From RYN-133 sp963754285 (GTDB lineage Bacteria > Actinomycetota > Actinomycetes > Mycobacteriales > Jatrophihabitantaceae): a stretch of DNA of 64,000 nucleotides. The stretch is taken from positions 558,001 through 622,000 of the forward strand of contig CAVWFN010000006.1 in NCBI GenBank assembly GCA_963754285.1, written 5' to 3'. The notes beneath the pieces are model-generated. The model worked only from the letters and a program-made list of their open reading frames with translations, was not told the DNA's origin and did not search any database. This document shows, piece by piece, positions 31,151 through 40,154 of this stretch (its first letter is position 1; the number at the start of each line of letters is the position of its first letter). Made by a program: the position numbers and the translations under genes.

Positions 31151-33238
31151 TCAGCGCGACGTGACGCCGCCCGCGGTCGGGACGTCGACGATCGGGATCG
31201 CGAGACGTACCTCGGTGCCGCCGCTGTCGCGCGGGCGGACATCGAGGTCGCCGCCGGCGATCAACGCGCGGTCGCGCATGCTGGCCAGGCCGAGATGACC
31301 GGGACGTTCACGGACGTCGTCGGGATCGATTCCCCGACCGTCGTCGCGGATCGAGACGACGACCCGGTCACCGTCGACGCTCACCTGGATGACGACCATG
31401 CGCGCATTCGCATGCTTGCGTGCGTTGACCAGCGCTTCCTTGCCGATGCGGTACGCGGTGATGAGGACGGGCTCGGGCAGGTCGAGGTCACGGTCACCGT
31501 CGACGCGCCAGTGCGTCGTGCTGCCGGCGTAGATGAACTCGGCCGCATCCGCCAGCGCGTCGGCCAATTTCGCGCGCGGTGACGGCGGCTCGAGATCGAA
31601 GAGCAGATCGCGCAACCGGCCGGTCGCGCTCGAGACCGAATGCTGCACGACGTCGACGGCATCGACCAGCTCCGGCGCCTCGGCAGCCAGCCGTCGCCGC
31701 AAGACGCCCAACCGCAGGTCGACGGCGGCCAGTGCTTGCACCGGATCGTCGTGAACGTCGGCCGCGATCCGCGCGCGCTCCTGCTCCTGCGCGCGTACCA
31801 GTCGACCGAGCAGACGCTCACGCTGGTCGGCCAGATCGCGCACCGCGCGTTCGGCGGCGAGCCGTCCACTGATGTCGTGCTGGATCGTGGCGACCGCCGA
31901 CGCTTTGCCGGAGTCGGGATCGTGCATGACGAAGGTCGAAACGGCGACCGGTGTTCGCCGCACGCCATCGATCGACAAGAGCTCGGACTCGTCGTGATGA
32001 CCGCCGCGTGCGAGCATGTCCGGCCATCGGTTGGCGAACAGGTCGCCCTTGAGACGTGGAAACAACTCGGACACGTCGTATCGGGTCGCGTCGGCATCGG
32101 GTGCCATACCGATCATTCGTCGGCCGGCCGGGTTGATGTACAGGATCGCCCCTGCGACGTCGGCAATGCCGATGAAGTCGTTCGATGCCTCGACGAGCGC
32201 CTGGAAGCGTCGCACGTCCTCACTCGCGGCGCCGATCACCAGATGTGCTTCGCGGCGATCTTCGCGGAGAGTGAGCACGCCGCGCGCGATTGCCACGACG
32301 CCGGCGCCGACGAACGTCACCAGTGAGAGCAGCGGAGCATCGCTGACTCCCGCAACGGCGAGCGCGACGAACGCGGCACCCGCACACGAGGCCGGCAGGC
32401 CGATACCGGGTGGGCGCCAGATGACGAACTCGCCGAGCCGTCGTTTGTCGGCGAACACGGCGCCCGACGCCGTCGATACCGCCGCTGCGATGAACGCGGT
32501 TGCGACGAGCGACAACGACGCGAGCAGCGTTCCCGGTCGCCAACTCCCGTTCGCGAGCAGGATCACGTAGACGATGTCGACGAAGGCGAACGCGATGCAT
32601 CCACCGACGAGGACGAGGTCGGAACGGTTCAGTCTGCGTGGCACGGCCGTCACGAGCGTCGCGACCGCGACGAGCAGCGCGGTGTCGAGCACGGGGTAGC
32701 CGACATTGACGACGATCTCGCTGCGCGGGATTCCCGGCGCGGACAGCGTGCGGATCGGACGCGCAAGCACCGCCAGCGCGACCCCGACAAGGAGGAGCGC
32801 GATCGCAATGCCGTCGAGCACGACCAGCACCGGCATCCGCCGCGCCAGCTCGCGCAGCCGGATCGCGACCGCGCCGATCAACGCGACCGTCGACAGCACC
32901 CAGGCGACATCGGCGATCGACGGGAACGGCAGCGGATGCTTGATGCTCAGGAACCACAGCGTTATGACGAACCCGAACGCGCGCAGCACTACGGCGACCG
33001 ACACGAGTCGCCACACCACGCTGCTCGAGCGCCGTACCGCCGCCACCACGCAGAGCACGGCGACTACCGCGTAGCCGGCGCCCTGCAGCAGCCCGTCGTA
33101 GACGACGTTGAAACCCGCATGGGGACGTACCCCGGGAATCGTCCAGATCAGGTAGCCCGCGATGAGCAGGACGGCCAGACCCTGACCGGCCCGCGCCCAC
33201 ACGGGTACGGACGCGCGCGACGAACCCGAAGAACGCAT
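31151..33238 (-). CDS. orphan membrane sensor histidine kinase with PAS domain (NarL/HisKA_3 type)
   Basis: 695 residues. The N-terminal half has about nine hydrophobic helices (GQGLAVLLIAGYLIWTIPGV onward). A PAS domain follows at about 350-465 (VEASNDFIGIADVAGAILYI), then the HisKA_3 dimerisation domain with phospho-acceptor His in RIAADVHDDPVQALAAVDLR and an HATPase with SIRDDGRGIDPDDV and GHLGLASMRDRA. Such kinases pair with NarL-type response regulators, but none is nearby. The 167-bp gap between pobA and this stop holds nothing I can identify. Confidence 0.9.
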   Translation of the reverse strand: MRSSGSSRASVPVWARAGQGLAVLLIAGYLIWTIPGVRPHAGFNVVYDGLLQGAGYAVVAVLCVVAAVRRSSSVVWRLVSVAVVLRAFGFVITLWFLSIKHPLPFPSIADVAWVLSTVALIGAVAIRLRELARRMPVLVVLDGIAIALLLVGVALAVLARPIRTLSAPGIPRSEIVVNVGYPVLDTALLVAVATLVTAVPRRLNRSDLVLVGGCIAFAFVDIVYVILLANGSWRPGTLLASLSLVATAFIAAAVSTASGAVFADKRRLGEFVIWRPPGIGLPASCAGAAFVALAVAGVSDAPLLSLVTFVGAGVVAIARGVLTLREDRREAHLVIGAASEDVRRFQALVEASNDFIGIADVAGAILYINPAGRRMIGMAPDADATRYDVSELFPRLKGDLFANRWPDMLARGGHHDESELLSIDGVRRTPVAVSTFVMHDPDSGKASAVATIQHDISGRLAAERAVRDLADQRERLLGRLVRAQEQERARIAADVHDDPVQALAAVDLRLGVLRRRLAAEAPELVDAVDVVQHSVSSATGRLRDLLFDLEPPSPRAKLADALADAAEFIYAGSTTHWRVDGDRDLDLPEPVLITAYRIGKEALVNARKHANARMVVIQVSVDGDRVVVSIRDDGRGIDPDDVRERPGHLGLASMRDRALIAGGDLDVRPRDSGGTEVRLAIPIVDVPTAGGVTSR

Positions 33239-33284
33239 GGCCCCCTCACCCGTGCGCCGCCCTCCGTCCGGCGCGTAGTGGCAC

Positions 33285-35024
33285 TCACGGTACCGCTGCG
33301 CCCGACTTGCACGAGTTGCCCGACAGCACGGCGCGATCGGGTCGGCGTCCGACGATTCGATTCAGGCTGCGTGGACGCACGACGAATGCCTCTGCCTCGA
33401 GCGCCGCGAGCGCGATGCGCGGGATGTCGCGAACCCGCGAGTACGAGAAGAACCGGGTCTCCCACTGTGGACGGAACTTGTCATTGAACCGGTAGAGCGA
33501 TTCGATCTGCCACCACCGCGAGGCGATCAGCAGGATGCGGCGCCACAGCCGAAGCACCGGGCCGGCACCGATACGTTCGCCCCGCTCGAGTGCATCGCGG
33601 AACACCGCGAAGTTCAGCGACACGCTGTCGACACCGAGCTCAGGGGCCGCCGCGAGCAACCGAGTGATCATCAATTCGTTCAGACCGTTGTCAGCGGTGC
33701 GGTCGCGACGCATGAGATCGAGCGAGATTCCGGTGTCACTCCACGGGACGAAGTGCAGCAGCCCGCGCAACTGCCCGTCGAGCCGCGCACGGACGAGGAC
33801 GCACCTCGCGTCCGCAGCGTCACCGACGCGCGACAACGCCATCGAGAATCCGCGTTCGACCGGATCACCGCGCCACGACTCGGCGGCGGTCCGAACCTCG
33901 GCGACGTCCGCCTCGGTCAGGTCGCCGGTACGTGCGACCTCGACCGTGTAGCCGGCTCGCTCGACGCGCGCGCACGCCTGACGCACGCCGCGCATCGCCC
34001 GTCCGTCGAGGGTGAACTGCGCAGTCTGGACGATCGCCTCGTCACCGAGACCAACGGCGGCCAGGCCGTACTCGCGGCGGTACACCGTCGCGCCGAGTTC
34101 GCTGCAGCCCATTACCGCCGGCGTCCAGCCGTTGCGGTCGACCAGCGCGCGCCACGCTGCTATCGCACCCGGCCACGCCTCCGGATCGCCGATCGGGTCG
34201 GCGCTGGCGAGCGCGACTCCGTCGACCACGCGGTACGAGATCGCTGCCTTGCCCGTTGGCGACCAGACGACGGACTTGTCCCGCCGCAACGCGAAGTAGC
34301 CCAGCGAGTCACGCGCGCCGTGCCGGGTGAGCAGGTCGCGGATACGGGACTCGTCCGCCGGGTCGAGCAGCGCCGGCGGTTCGGCCGTGCGCAATCCGAT
34401 CGACACGAGAACGACAACCGCGAGAAGTCCGAACAGCAACAACATGGCGTGCAACAGATCCGCGTAGTGATCGCTCGAGATCTGTATCCATCCGCCGACG
34501 CCCACGAACGAGTAGACGACCTCGCGCAGGCGTGCCCAGAACGACACCGTCGACGGCACGTGTCCGGGCAGATACAGCATCACCATCCCGAGCACTGTGG
34601 CCAGCCCGATCAGCTGCGCCGCGGCCAGCACCGCGAACCATCGACCGTGTCGATCACTGCCCACGGTGTATTGCGACCGGGTCGCGAGCAACGCGACAAG
34701 CAGCAATCCCGTGACCACGGCCTCGACCGGGCGCCGTTCGGCACGAACGAGATCCGCAGTCATGACCACCGTGCAAACGAAAACCGCGATCCGCCACTCG
34801 GCGCGCTTGCGCTTACGCAGCCCACGGGCCAGCCGGAGCAGGATCCACCCCGACACCGCGACCACGGCTTCGGCGGTCGCCCGCGCCGAGACCGGAACGA
34901 AGTCGCCGTACAACGCCGACCCACGCATGTCCGGCGCCACGACGCCGACGAGCATCACGAGCCCGAGCACCGTCGACGTACGGCTCACCGCATCGGGGCC
35001 GTACCGAGCAACCCAACCTCGCAC
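33285..35024 (-). CDS. MprF-like membrane protein with C-terminal DUF2156 acyltransferase domain
   Basis: 579 residues. About six transmembrane helices, then a domain of some 330 residues of the phosphatidylglycerol lysyltransferase (DUF2156) type: RHGARDSLGYFALRRDKSVV, ISYRVVDGVALASADPIGDP, and SLNFAVFRDALERGERIG, ending with SLYRFNDKFRPQWETRF. MprF proteins add Lys or Ala from tRNA to phosphatidylglycerol, lowering membrane charge and raising resistance to cationic peptides. No lysyl-tRNA synthetase domain is fused, unlike mycobacterial LysX. Exact aminoacyl donor unknown. Confidence 0.87.
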   Translation of the reverse strand: MRGWVARYGPDAVSRTSTVLGLVMLVGVVAPDMRGSALYGDFVPVSARATAEAVVAVSGWILLRLARGLRKRKRAEWRIAVFVCTVVMTADLVRAERRPVEAVVTGLLLVALLATRSQYTVGSDRHGRWFAVLAAAQLIGLATVLGMVMLYLPGHVPSTVSFWARLREVVYSFVGVGGWIQISSDHYADLLHAMLLLFGLLAVVVLVSIGLRTAEPPALLDPADESRIRDLLTRHGARDSLGYFALRRDKSVVWSPTGKAAISYRVVDGVALASADPIGDPEAWPGAIAAWRALVDRNGWTPAVMGCSELGATVYRREYGLAAVGLGDEAIVQTAQFTLDGRAMRGVRQACARVERAGYTVEVARTGDLTEADVAEVRTAAESWRGDPVERGFSMALSRVGDAADARCVLVRARLDGQLRGLLHFVPWSDTGISLDLMRRDRTADNGLNELMITRLLAAAPELGVDSVSLNFAVFRDALERGERIGAGPVLRLWRRILLIASRWWQIESLYRFNDKFRPQWETRFFSYSRVRDIPRIALAALEAEAFVVRPRSLNRIVGRRPDRAVLSGNSCKSGAAVP

Positions 35025-35071
35025 GAATCCAAAGCTTCAAGATCCGCCTGTGAACCGCTGAGGAGGCTCAG

Positions 35072-35971
35072 GTGAACCTTCTGATCGCCGGCACTGCTCT
35101 TCGGCACACCTCAGGCACGGCGGGCATCATGTCGCGAGTGCTGCTCCGCATCGCCGTCGTCGGCGCCGCCTGCGTGGCAGCCGCGACTGCACTGTCCGCG
35201 TGTACGCCGCAGGCGGGAAATGCAACGCCGGCCGGCAGGCACACAGCACCGTCGCACGCGCCGGCCACGCCGCGCGCCTCGCGCACGCCCGACCTGCCGA
35301 CCTTCTCGACTGTTGGTGCGCTGTTCCGTGGCGGATCCAACGGTGTGCACGGCTGCACCGGCAGCGTGATCGAGAGCGCATCGCACAACACGGTGATCAC
35401 CGCCGCGCACTGCGTTCACGGTGACGGCACGGGCATGACGTTCGCGCCGTCCTATCGTGACGGCCGCTCGCGCGACGGTGTCTGGCACGTGACCGGCGCC
35501 TACGTCCTGCCGGCCTGGCAACACGACCAGGACCCGACCACCGACTATGCGGTGCTCACCGTCGCGCCCAACGTCGTCAACGGACGCGCGACCCAGCTCG
35601 CCGACGTCACCGGCAGCGAGTCGCTCGGCGCCGCACCCACGGTCGGGTCCAGCGTGACGGTGGTTGCCTACAACGCCGGACGAGACGACGAACCCGTGAC
35701 CTGCGTGGCGAAGGTGTTCCGGATCAAGGGGTTCCCGACCTTCGACTGTCACGGCTTCGTAGGCGGCAGCAGTGGCAGCCCGTGGCTGACGATCGACGGG
35801 ACGGGGCACGCGACGGTCCATGGCGTGATCGGCGGGCTGAAACAGGGCGGCTGCCACGAATACCGCTCGCACAGCTCGGCGTTCAACAACGCCGTGCGCA
35901 TCCTCGTGGACCGGGCGGAATCCGGCGCCAAACCGGACGTTGTCGTCGAACCCGATGCACCCGGGTGTTAG
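35072..35971 (+). CDS. secreted trypsin-like serine protease, probable lipoprotein
   Basis: Catalytic triad is visible: His in TVITAAHCVHGDG, Asp in TTDYAVLTVAPN and Ser in GGSSGSPWLTIDG. A lipobox-like ALSAC stands at the end of a hydrophobic signal, so the mature protein may be lipid-anchored. GTG at 35072 has AGGAGG 5 bases upstream and is used here; it gives a 20-residue N-extension before the signal. ATG at 35129 (MSRVLLRIAVV) would give a standard signal peptide but has only a weak site. The target is unknown. Confidence 0.85.
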   Translation: MNLLIAGTALRHTSGTAGIMSRVLLRIAVVGAACVAAATALSACTPQAGNATPAGRHTAPSHAPATPRASRTPDLPTFSTVGALFRGGSNGVHGCTGSVIESASHNTVITAAHCVHGDGTGMTFAPSYRDGRSRDGVWHVTGAYVLPAWQHDQDPTTDYAVLTVAPNVVNGRATQLADVTGSESLGAAPTVGSSVTVVAYNAGRDDEPVTCVAKVFRIKGFPTFDCHGFVGGSSGSPWLTIDGTGHATVHGVIGGLKQGGCHEYRSHSSAFNNAVRILVDRAESGAKPDVVVEPDAPGC

Positions 35972-36099
35972 CAGGCAAGTCGACGCGCTGACGCGTCCAT
36001 TCCGTGCCAGCCGGTCCCCGCCGCACCGATTCGTGAAACCCGAGATATCGCTGCGACGAAGTGACGCGTGACGAGTTCCTAGTCCAATAGGGGGAAGAC

Positions 36100-36363
36100 A
36101 TGGATGACTCGACACGAAGAGGATTCCTGGCCACGGCCGCCGTCGGTGCGGTCGGTGTCGGAGTCGCGGCGGTCGCGCCTGGCGCGCAGGCCGCCGGCAC
36201 GCGCGGCGAAGCAGCACACAAGGTGCCCAGCAACGCCGCGGGCACGCTGGTCGCGCACGTCGACGACGTGCACGGCGACACGGTGACCGTGATGGTCGGC
36301 GAGCGCGAGGTCGTGGTCCATGACCGCGACCTGGTGGCCCGCCTGGCCCGAGCTGCGTTCTGA
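36100..36363 (+). CDS. small Tat-exported protein (about 87 aa)
   Basis: Twin-arginine signal: TRRGFLATAAVGAVGVGVAA with cleavage near AQAAG. The mature part of about 50 residues (VAHVDDVHGDTVTVMVGERE) looks like a small beta domain; no family recognised. It starts 14 bp before the DUF4331 gene and probably belongs to a three-gene unit with it and the next small gene. Confidence 0.75.
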   Translation: MDDSTRRGFLATAAVGAVGVGVAAVAPGAQAAGTRGEAAHKVPSNAAGTLVAHVDDVHGDTVTVMVGEREVVVHDRDLVARLARAAF

Positions 36364-36376
36364 GAGGGGACAGAGC

Positions 36377-37752
36377 ATGTCGTCACATCGCGAAGCACCG
36401 GAGATCTCGAAGGATCCGGTTGCGGACAACACCGATGTCTACGCGTTCGTCAGCCGCGACGAACCGGACAAGGTCACGATCATCGCCAACTTCATTCCGT
36501 TCCAGAACCCGCAAGGCGGTCCGAACTTCTACGAGTTCGGCGATGACGTCACCTACGCCATCCACATCCGCAACCGCGGCAAGGCGCAGGGCGACATCAC
36601 GTACCGCTTCCACTTCCACACCGAGATCCGCAACAGCGAGACGTTCTTGTACAACACCGGGCAGATCAAGTCGATCTCGGATACGACGTGGAACCGGCCG
36701 CAGTTCTACCGGGTCACTCGAACCGAAGGCGACGGCAAGGCAGCGGTGCTCGCGAAGGGGTTGCGAGTCCCGCCCGTCAACGTGGGGCCGCGGAGCACGC
36801 CGAACTACGAGCACTTCACCAGCGCGGCCGTGCACGACATCGGCCACGGCCGCAAGGTGTTCGCGGGGCAACGCGCCGACGGGTTCTACGTCGACGTGGG
36901 CAGCATCTTCGACCTCGGTGTGCTGCGCCCGTTCGAGCACTTGCACCTGATCCCGTCCGCCGACGCGGTGGGCGTGAACAGCACGCAGGGGCTCAACGTC
37001 CACACGATCGCGCTGCAGGTGCCGAAGACCGACCTCACGGTCGTCATCACACCCGACCAATGCCATGGACGCGAAGTCGGTTATCGGCGTCTGGGCGACC
37101 GCGTACCGGCAGAAGTCCAGCGTCTTCGACGAAGACGTCGACCTACGACGGCGTCGGGCCGTGGGTGCAGGTGTCCCGGTTGGGCAACCCGTTGTTCAAC
37201 GAGGTCATCGTGCCGATGGCGCACAAGGACCACTGGAACCACGCGCACCCGCACGGCGACTCGGAGTTCGCGAAGTACGTCGCGCATCCCGAGCTCGCCG
37301 GGTTGCTGCCCGTGCTCTACCCGGGCGTGTTCCCGAACCTGGCGAAGTACAAGAAGCCCCGAGCCGACCTCGAGGCGATCCTGCTGACCGGCATCCCCGC
37401 CGGCGTCGTGCCGGGGTTCCAGAACTACACCGGGCCGGTGCCGCCGACATGCTCCGGCTCAACATGGCCATCCCGCCGTCGCGACAAGCCGAGCAAGTTC
37501 GGTCTGCTCGGCGGCGACGCCGCCGGGTTCCCGAACGGACGGCGGGTGATCGACGACGTCGTCACGATCGAGCTGCGCGCCATCGCCGGCGCGACGATCC
37601 CGCTCGTCGACCGATCGTACACGCCGGACGCCGCGGCTGGTGCGCTGACCGACGGCACGCACAACACGAACGCGCCGTACCTCAAGCACTTCCCGTATCT
37701 GGGCACGCCGGCCGGCGGGTTCCAGACCACGCCAGGGACGCCGCACACATGA
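36377..37752 (+). CDS. DUF4331 family protein (frameshifted)
   Basis: Starts MSSHREAPEISKDPVADNTD, the highly characteristic DUF4331 N-terminus, followed by VYAFVSRDEPDKVTIIANFI. Further blocks are FHFHTEIRNSETFLYNTG, MDAKSVIGVWATAYRQKSSV, NPLFNEVIVPMAHKDHWN and FPNGRRVIDDVVTIELRAIAG. Indels near 37053 (extra T), 37143, 37442 (probably one base lost) and 37480. About 457 residues after repair. No export signal of its own, though the gene before it encodes a Tat substrate. Function of the family is unknown. Confidence 0.85.
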
Positions 37753-38096
37753 GCGCGCACACCCACGTAGTCGAAGACAACAGTCACGCCGGGCAGGGCG
37801 CGGTCCTGCTCGACATCGGTGATCACATCGGCGCGCTTGTCGTGACGATGCCGGCGCAGTTGATCGGGCACGAGGTCGAGATCCGTCCGTACGACCATGA
37901 CGGTGTAGCGCACCTGCCGCACGTCGCCGTCGTCAATCGACCGCGCGACGGGCGGCACGGGCCTCCCATCGCGACCGCGGTGTTCGCCGAGCTCGAGGCG
38001 GGTGACTACGACTTGTACCTGCGTCCGCACGGTCCGGTCGAACTGAGCACCCGCGTCGACGGCGGCACGGTCGCGTTCGCCACCTGGCCCGCCTGA
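37749..38096 (+). CDS. small conserved protein in the DUF4331 operon
   Basis: 115 residues, ATG overlapping the DUF4331 stop (ATGA at 37749-37752). Acidic and His-rich at the N-terminus (MSAHTHVVEDNSHAGQGAVL), with IGHEVEIRPYDHDG and a C-terminal beta-rich AELEAGDYDLYLRPHG. The pattern suggests an all-beta domain; no catalytic motif seen. Translational coupling to DUF4331 implies a joint role. Confidence 0.75.
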   Translation: MSAHTHVVEDNSHAGQGAVLLDIGDHIGALVVTMPAQLIGHEVEIRPYDHDGVAHLPHVAVVNRPRDGRHGPPIATAVFAELEAGDYDLYLRPHGPVELSTRVDGGTVAFATWPA

Positions 38097-38107
38097 CCCC
38101 AAACCAC

Positions 38108-38161
38108 CCGATGATCTTGCAGAATTACGCGCTATAGCGCGGAAAACTGCAAGATCATCGG
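38108..38161. repeat. nested perfect palindromes between the DUF4331 operon and glycerate kinase
   Basis: Outer arms of 15 bp, CCGATGATCTTGCAG (38108-38122) and its exact complement CTGCAAGATCATCGG (38147-38161), enclose an inner perfect 14-bp palindrome CGCGCTATAGCGCG (38128-38141). The element can fold as a hairpin with a second hairpin in its loop. A run of four A follows the inner one and there is no U-tract after the outer stem, so it is not a standard terminator. It sits directly before the next gene's start region. Confidence 0.9.
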
Positions 38162-38174
38162 TGTGGGGAGAGCT

Positions 38175-39187
38175 GTGGCTGGTGAGCAAGGACGACTGTT
38201 GCTGGCCGCTCCCGACAAGTTCCGCGGGTCGGCCAACGCCCGCGAGATCGCCGAAGCCATGGCGCTCGGTGCCGCGGACGCCGGCTGGCAGTGCGACATC
38301 GCCCCGATCTCGGACGGCGGCGAAGGGCTGCTGGATTGCTTCGGCGGCGCGAACCGGACCTCGACGGTCACCGGTCCGCTCGGCGAGCCGGTCGACGCCG
38401 GCTGGCGCCTCGACGGCACGGCCGCGGTCATCGAGATGGCGACCGCGTCCGGGCTGACGCTGGTTGCGGGCCGCAACGACCCGGTTGCCGCAACGACCAA
38501 GGGGACGGGCGAACTCATCGCAGCCGCGCTCGATGCGGGCGCGAGCGAGATCCTCGTCGGGGTCGGCGGATCGGCGACCACGGACGGCGGCCTCGGGGCG
38601 GTCGACGAGTCTGGCCACGCGCGCGCCGCTCGACCTCGTCACGGTCGCAGCGGACGTGACGACCCGCTTCGTCGATGCCGCCGCGGTGTTCGCGCCGCAG
38701 AAGGGCGCCGACCCCGCGACTGTCGAGCTGCTCGACGGGGCGGTTGCGCGACTTGCTCGAGGTGTACCGCGACCGGTTCGGCATCCGCATCGGCGAGCTC
38801 GCCGGGTCGGGCGCGGCCGGCGGGCTCGCCGGCGGGTTGGCAGCACTCGGCGCGCGGATCCGACCCGGGTTCGACGTCGTCGCGGAGCGGCTCGAACCTC
38901 GCGCAGCGGGTGCGATCGGCCGATCTCGTGCTGACCGGCGAGGGACGTCTCGACCGCTCGAGCCTGTCCGGCAAGGCGCCGGTCGGCGGTCGTCCGGCTG
39001 TGCGTCGCCGCCGGACGGCCGGTCGCCCTCATCGTGGGCGAGCACGCGGATGCGGCCGACCCGGGCGTCCATGTGACTTCACTCGCGCAACGAATCGGGA
39101 CGAGACCGCGCCTTGGCGGCCCCGCTTCCCGAGATTCGTGCGGCCACCGCCGAACTGCTGGGCGCCGCCGACCGCCTGCCGCGCTGA
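38175..39187 (+). CDS. glycerate kinase (GckK/GarK family; frameshifted)
   Basis: Phosphorylates D-glycerate with ATP. N-terminal LLLAAPDKFRGSANAREIAEA is the family signature; AAVIEMATASGLTLV, NDPVAATTKGTGELI and EILVGVGGSATTDGG (glycine-rich nucleotide site) follow, then, in other frames, VDAAAVFAPQKGADPATVELL, SGAAGGLAGGLAALGA and a conserved DLVLTGEGRLDRSSLSGKA-like C-terminal part. Several indels between 38600 and 39100. Start uncertain: GTG at 38175 (GGGGAG upstream) or GTG at 38163, the latter right against the palindrome. Confidence 0.83.
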
Positions 39188-39241
39188 GCCCGGGCCGTGC
39201 CGCATCGCATCTGTGTCGCACCTAAGTGGGAAGATGGAGCC

Positions 39242-40154
39242 GTGGTGAGCCGCACCGATCTGCGCAGCGCTGCTCCCGAACGGGGACGCACGCGCTTTTC
39301 CGGTGCTGCTCCGCCGCCGGCTGCTGCGCTTCCGCCGGCCGATGTGGTGGCAGGAGATCGCGATCATCGCGATCGGCTACTGGCTCTACAGCCTCGGCCG
39401 CAACGCGATCCCCGAGCAGGCGTCGATCGCGATCCGGCACGGCCGCGTCGATCCAGCACCTGCAGGACGATCTGCACCTGAACTTCGAGCTGTCGGTCAA
39501 CCACTTCGTCGCGTCGCACGAGTGGCTCGCGCAGATCATGGACTACTACTACGCGACGCTGCACTTCGTCATCACGCATCGGCGTGCTGGTCTGGCTGTT
39601 CGTGCAGCCGCCCGCACATCTACCGCGGCGCGCGCACGGTGCTGTTCACGACGACGCTGATCGCCCTGGTCGGCTTCTCCCTGTACCCGCTCGCGCCGCC
39701 CCGGCTGCTGCCCGGCTACGACTACATCGACACGTTGATCAAGTTCCACACCTGGGGCTCGCTGGCCGACCCGGAGATCGCCGCGCACTCCAACCAGTTC
39801 GCGGCCATGCCCAGCCTGCACATCGGCTGGGCGCTGTGGTGCGGCATCGTCGGTCTTCATGTGCGCGCGTCGGCTGTGGGTGCGCATGCTCGGCCTGCTC
39901 TACCCGTTCTTCACGCTGCTGGTGATCATCGGCACGGCCAACCACTACATCGATCGACGCGGTCGGCGGCGCGCGTCGTCGTGGTCGCTCGGCGTTCGGC
40001 ATCCAGGCGGCTGCTGTCCGGGCCACGGCGCGTACACGCCGCCGTACGACGCGCCCGACTTCGGACGGCCCGACCCGCCGCTGCCGCAACCTGCGTCCGT
40101 CGCGCCGATCGCGCGCCAAGCGCCGCTGAGCTGCGCACCGTCAGCGGCGCGTAG
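39242..40154 (+). CDS. PAP2-superfamily membrane protein (inositolphosphotransferase-like; frameshifted)
   Basis: Integral membrane PAP2_3 type protein. Segments in order: MWWQEIAIIAIGYWLYSLGRN, ELSVNHFVASHEWLAQIMDYY, VLFTTTLIALVGFSLYPLAPPR, the PAP2 motif MPSLHIGWALWCG and, across an indel, NHYI-DAVGG. Relatives hydrolyse or transfer phospholipid head groups. At least four indels. The 3' end converges on glnE within a few bases (glnE stop about 40141), so the exact terminus is uncertain. Confidence 0.75.

Noticed and set aside
38108..38161. Rho-independent terminator
   Set aside because: No run of T follows the outer stem, the loop itself contains another perfect palindrome, and the stem abuts a start codon.
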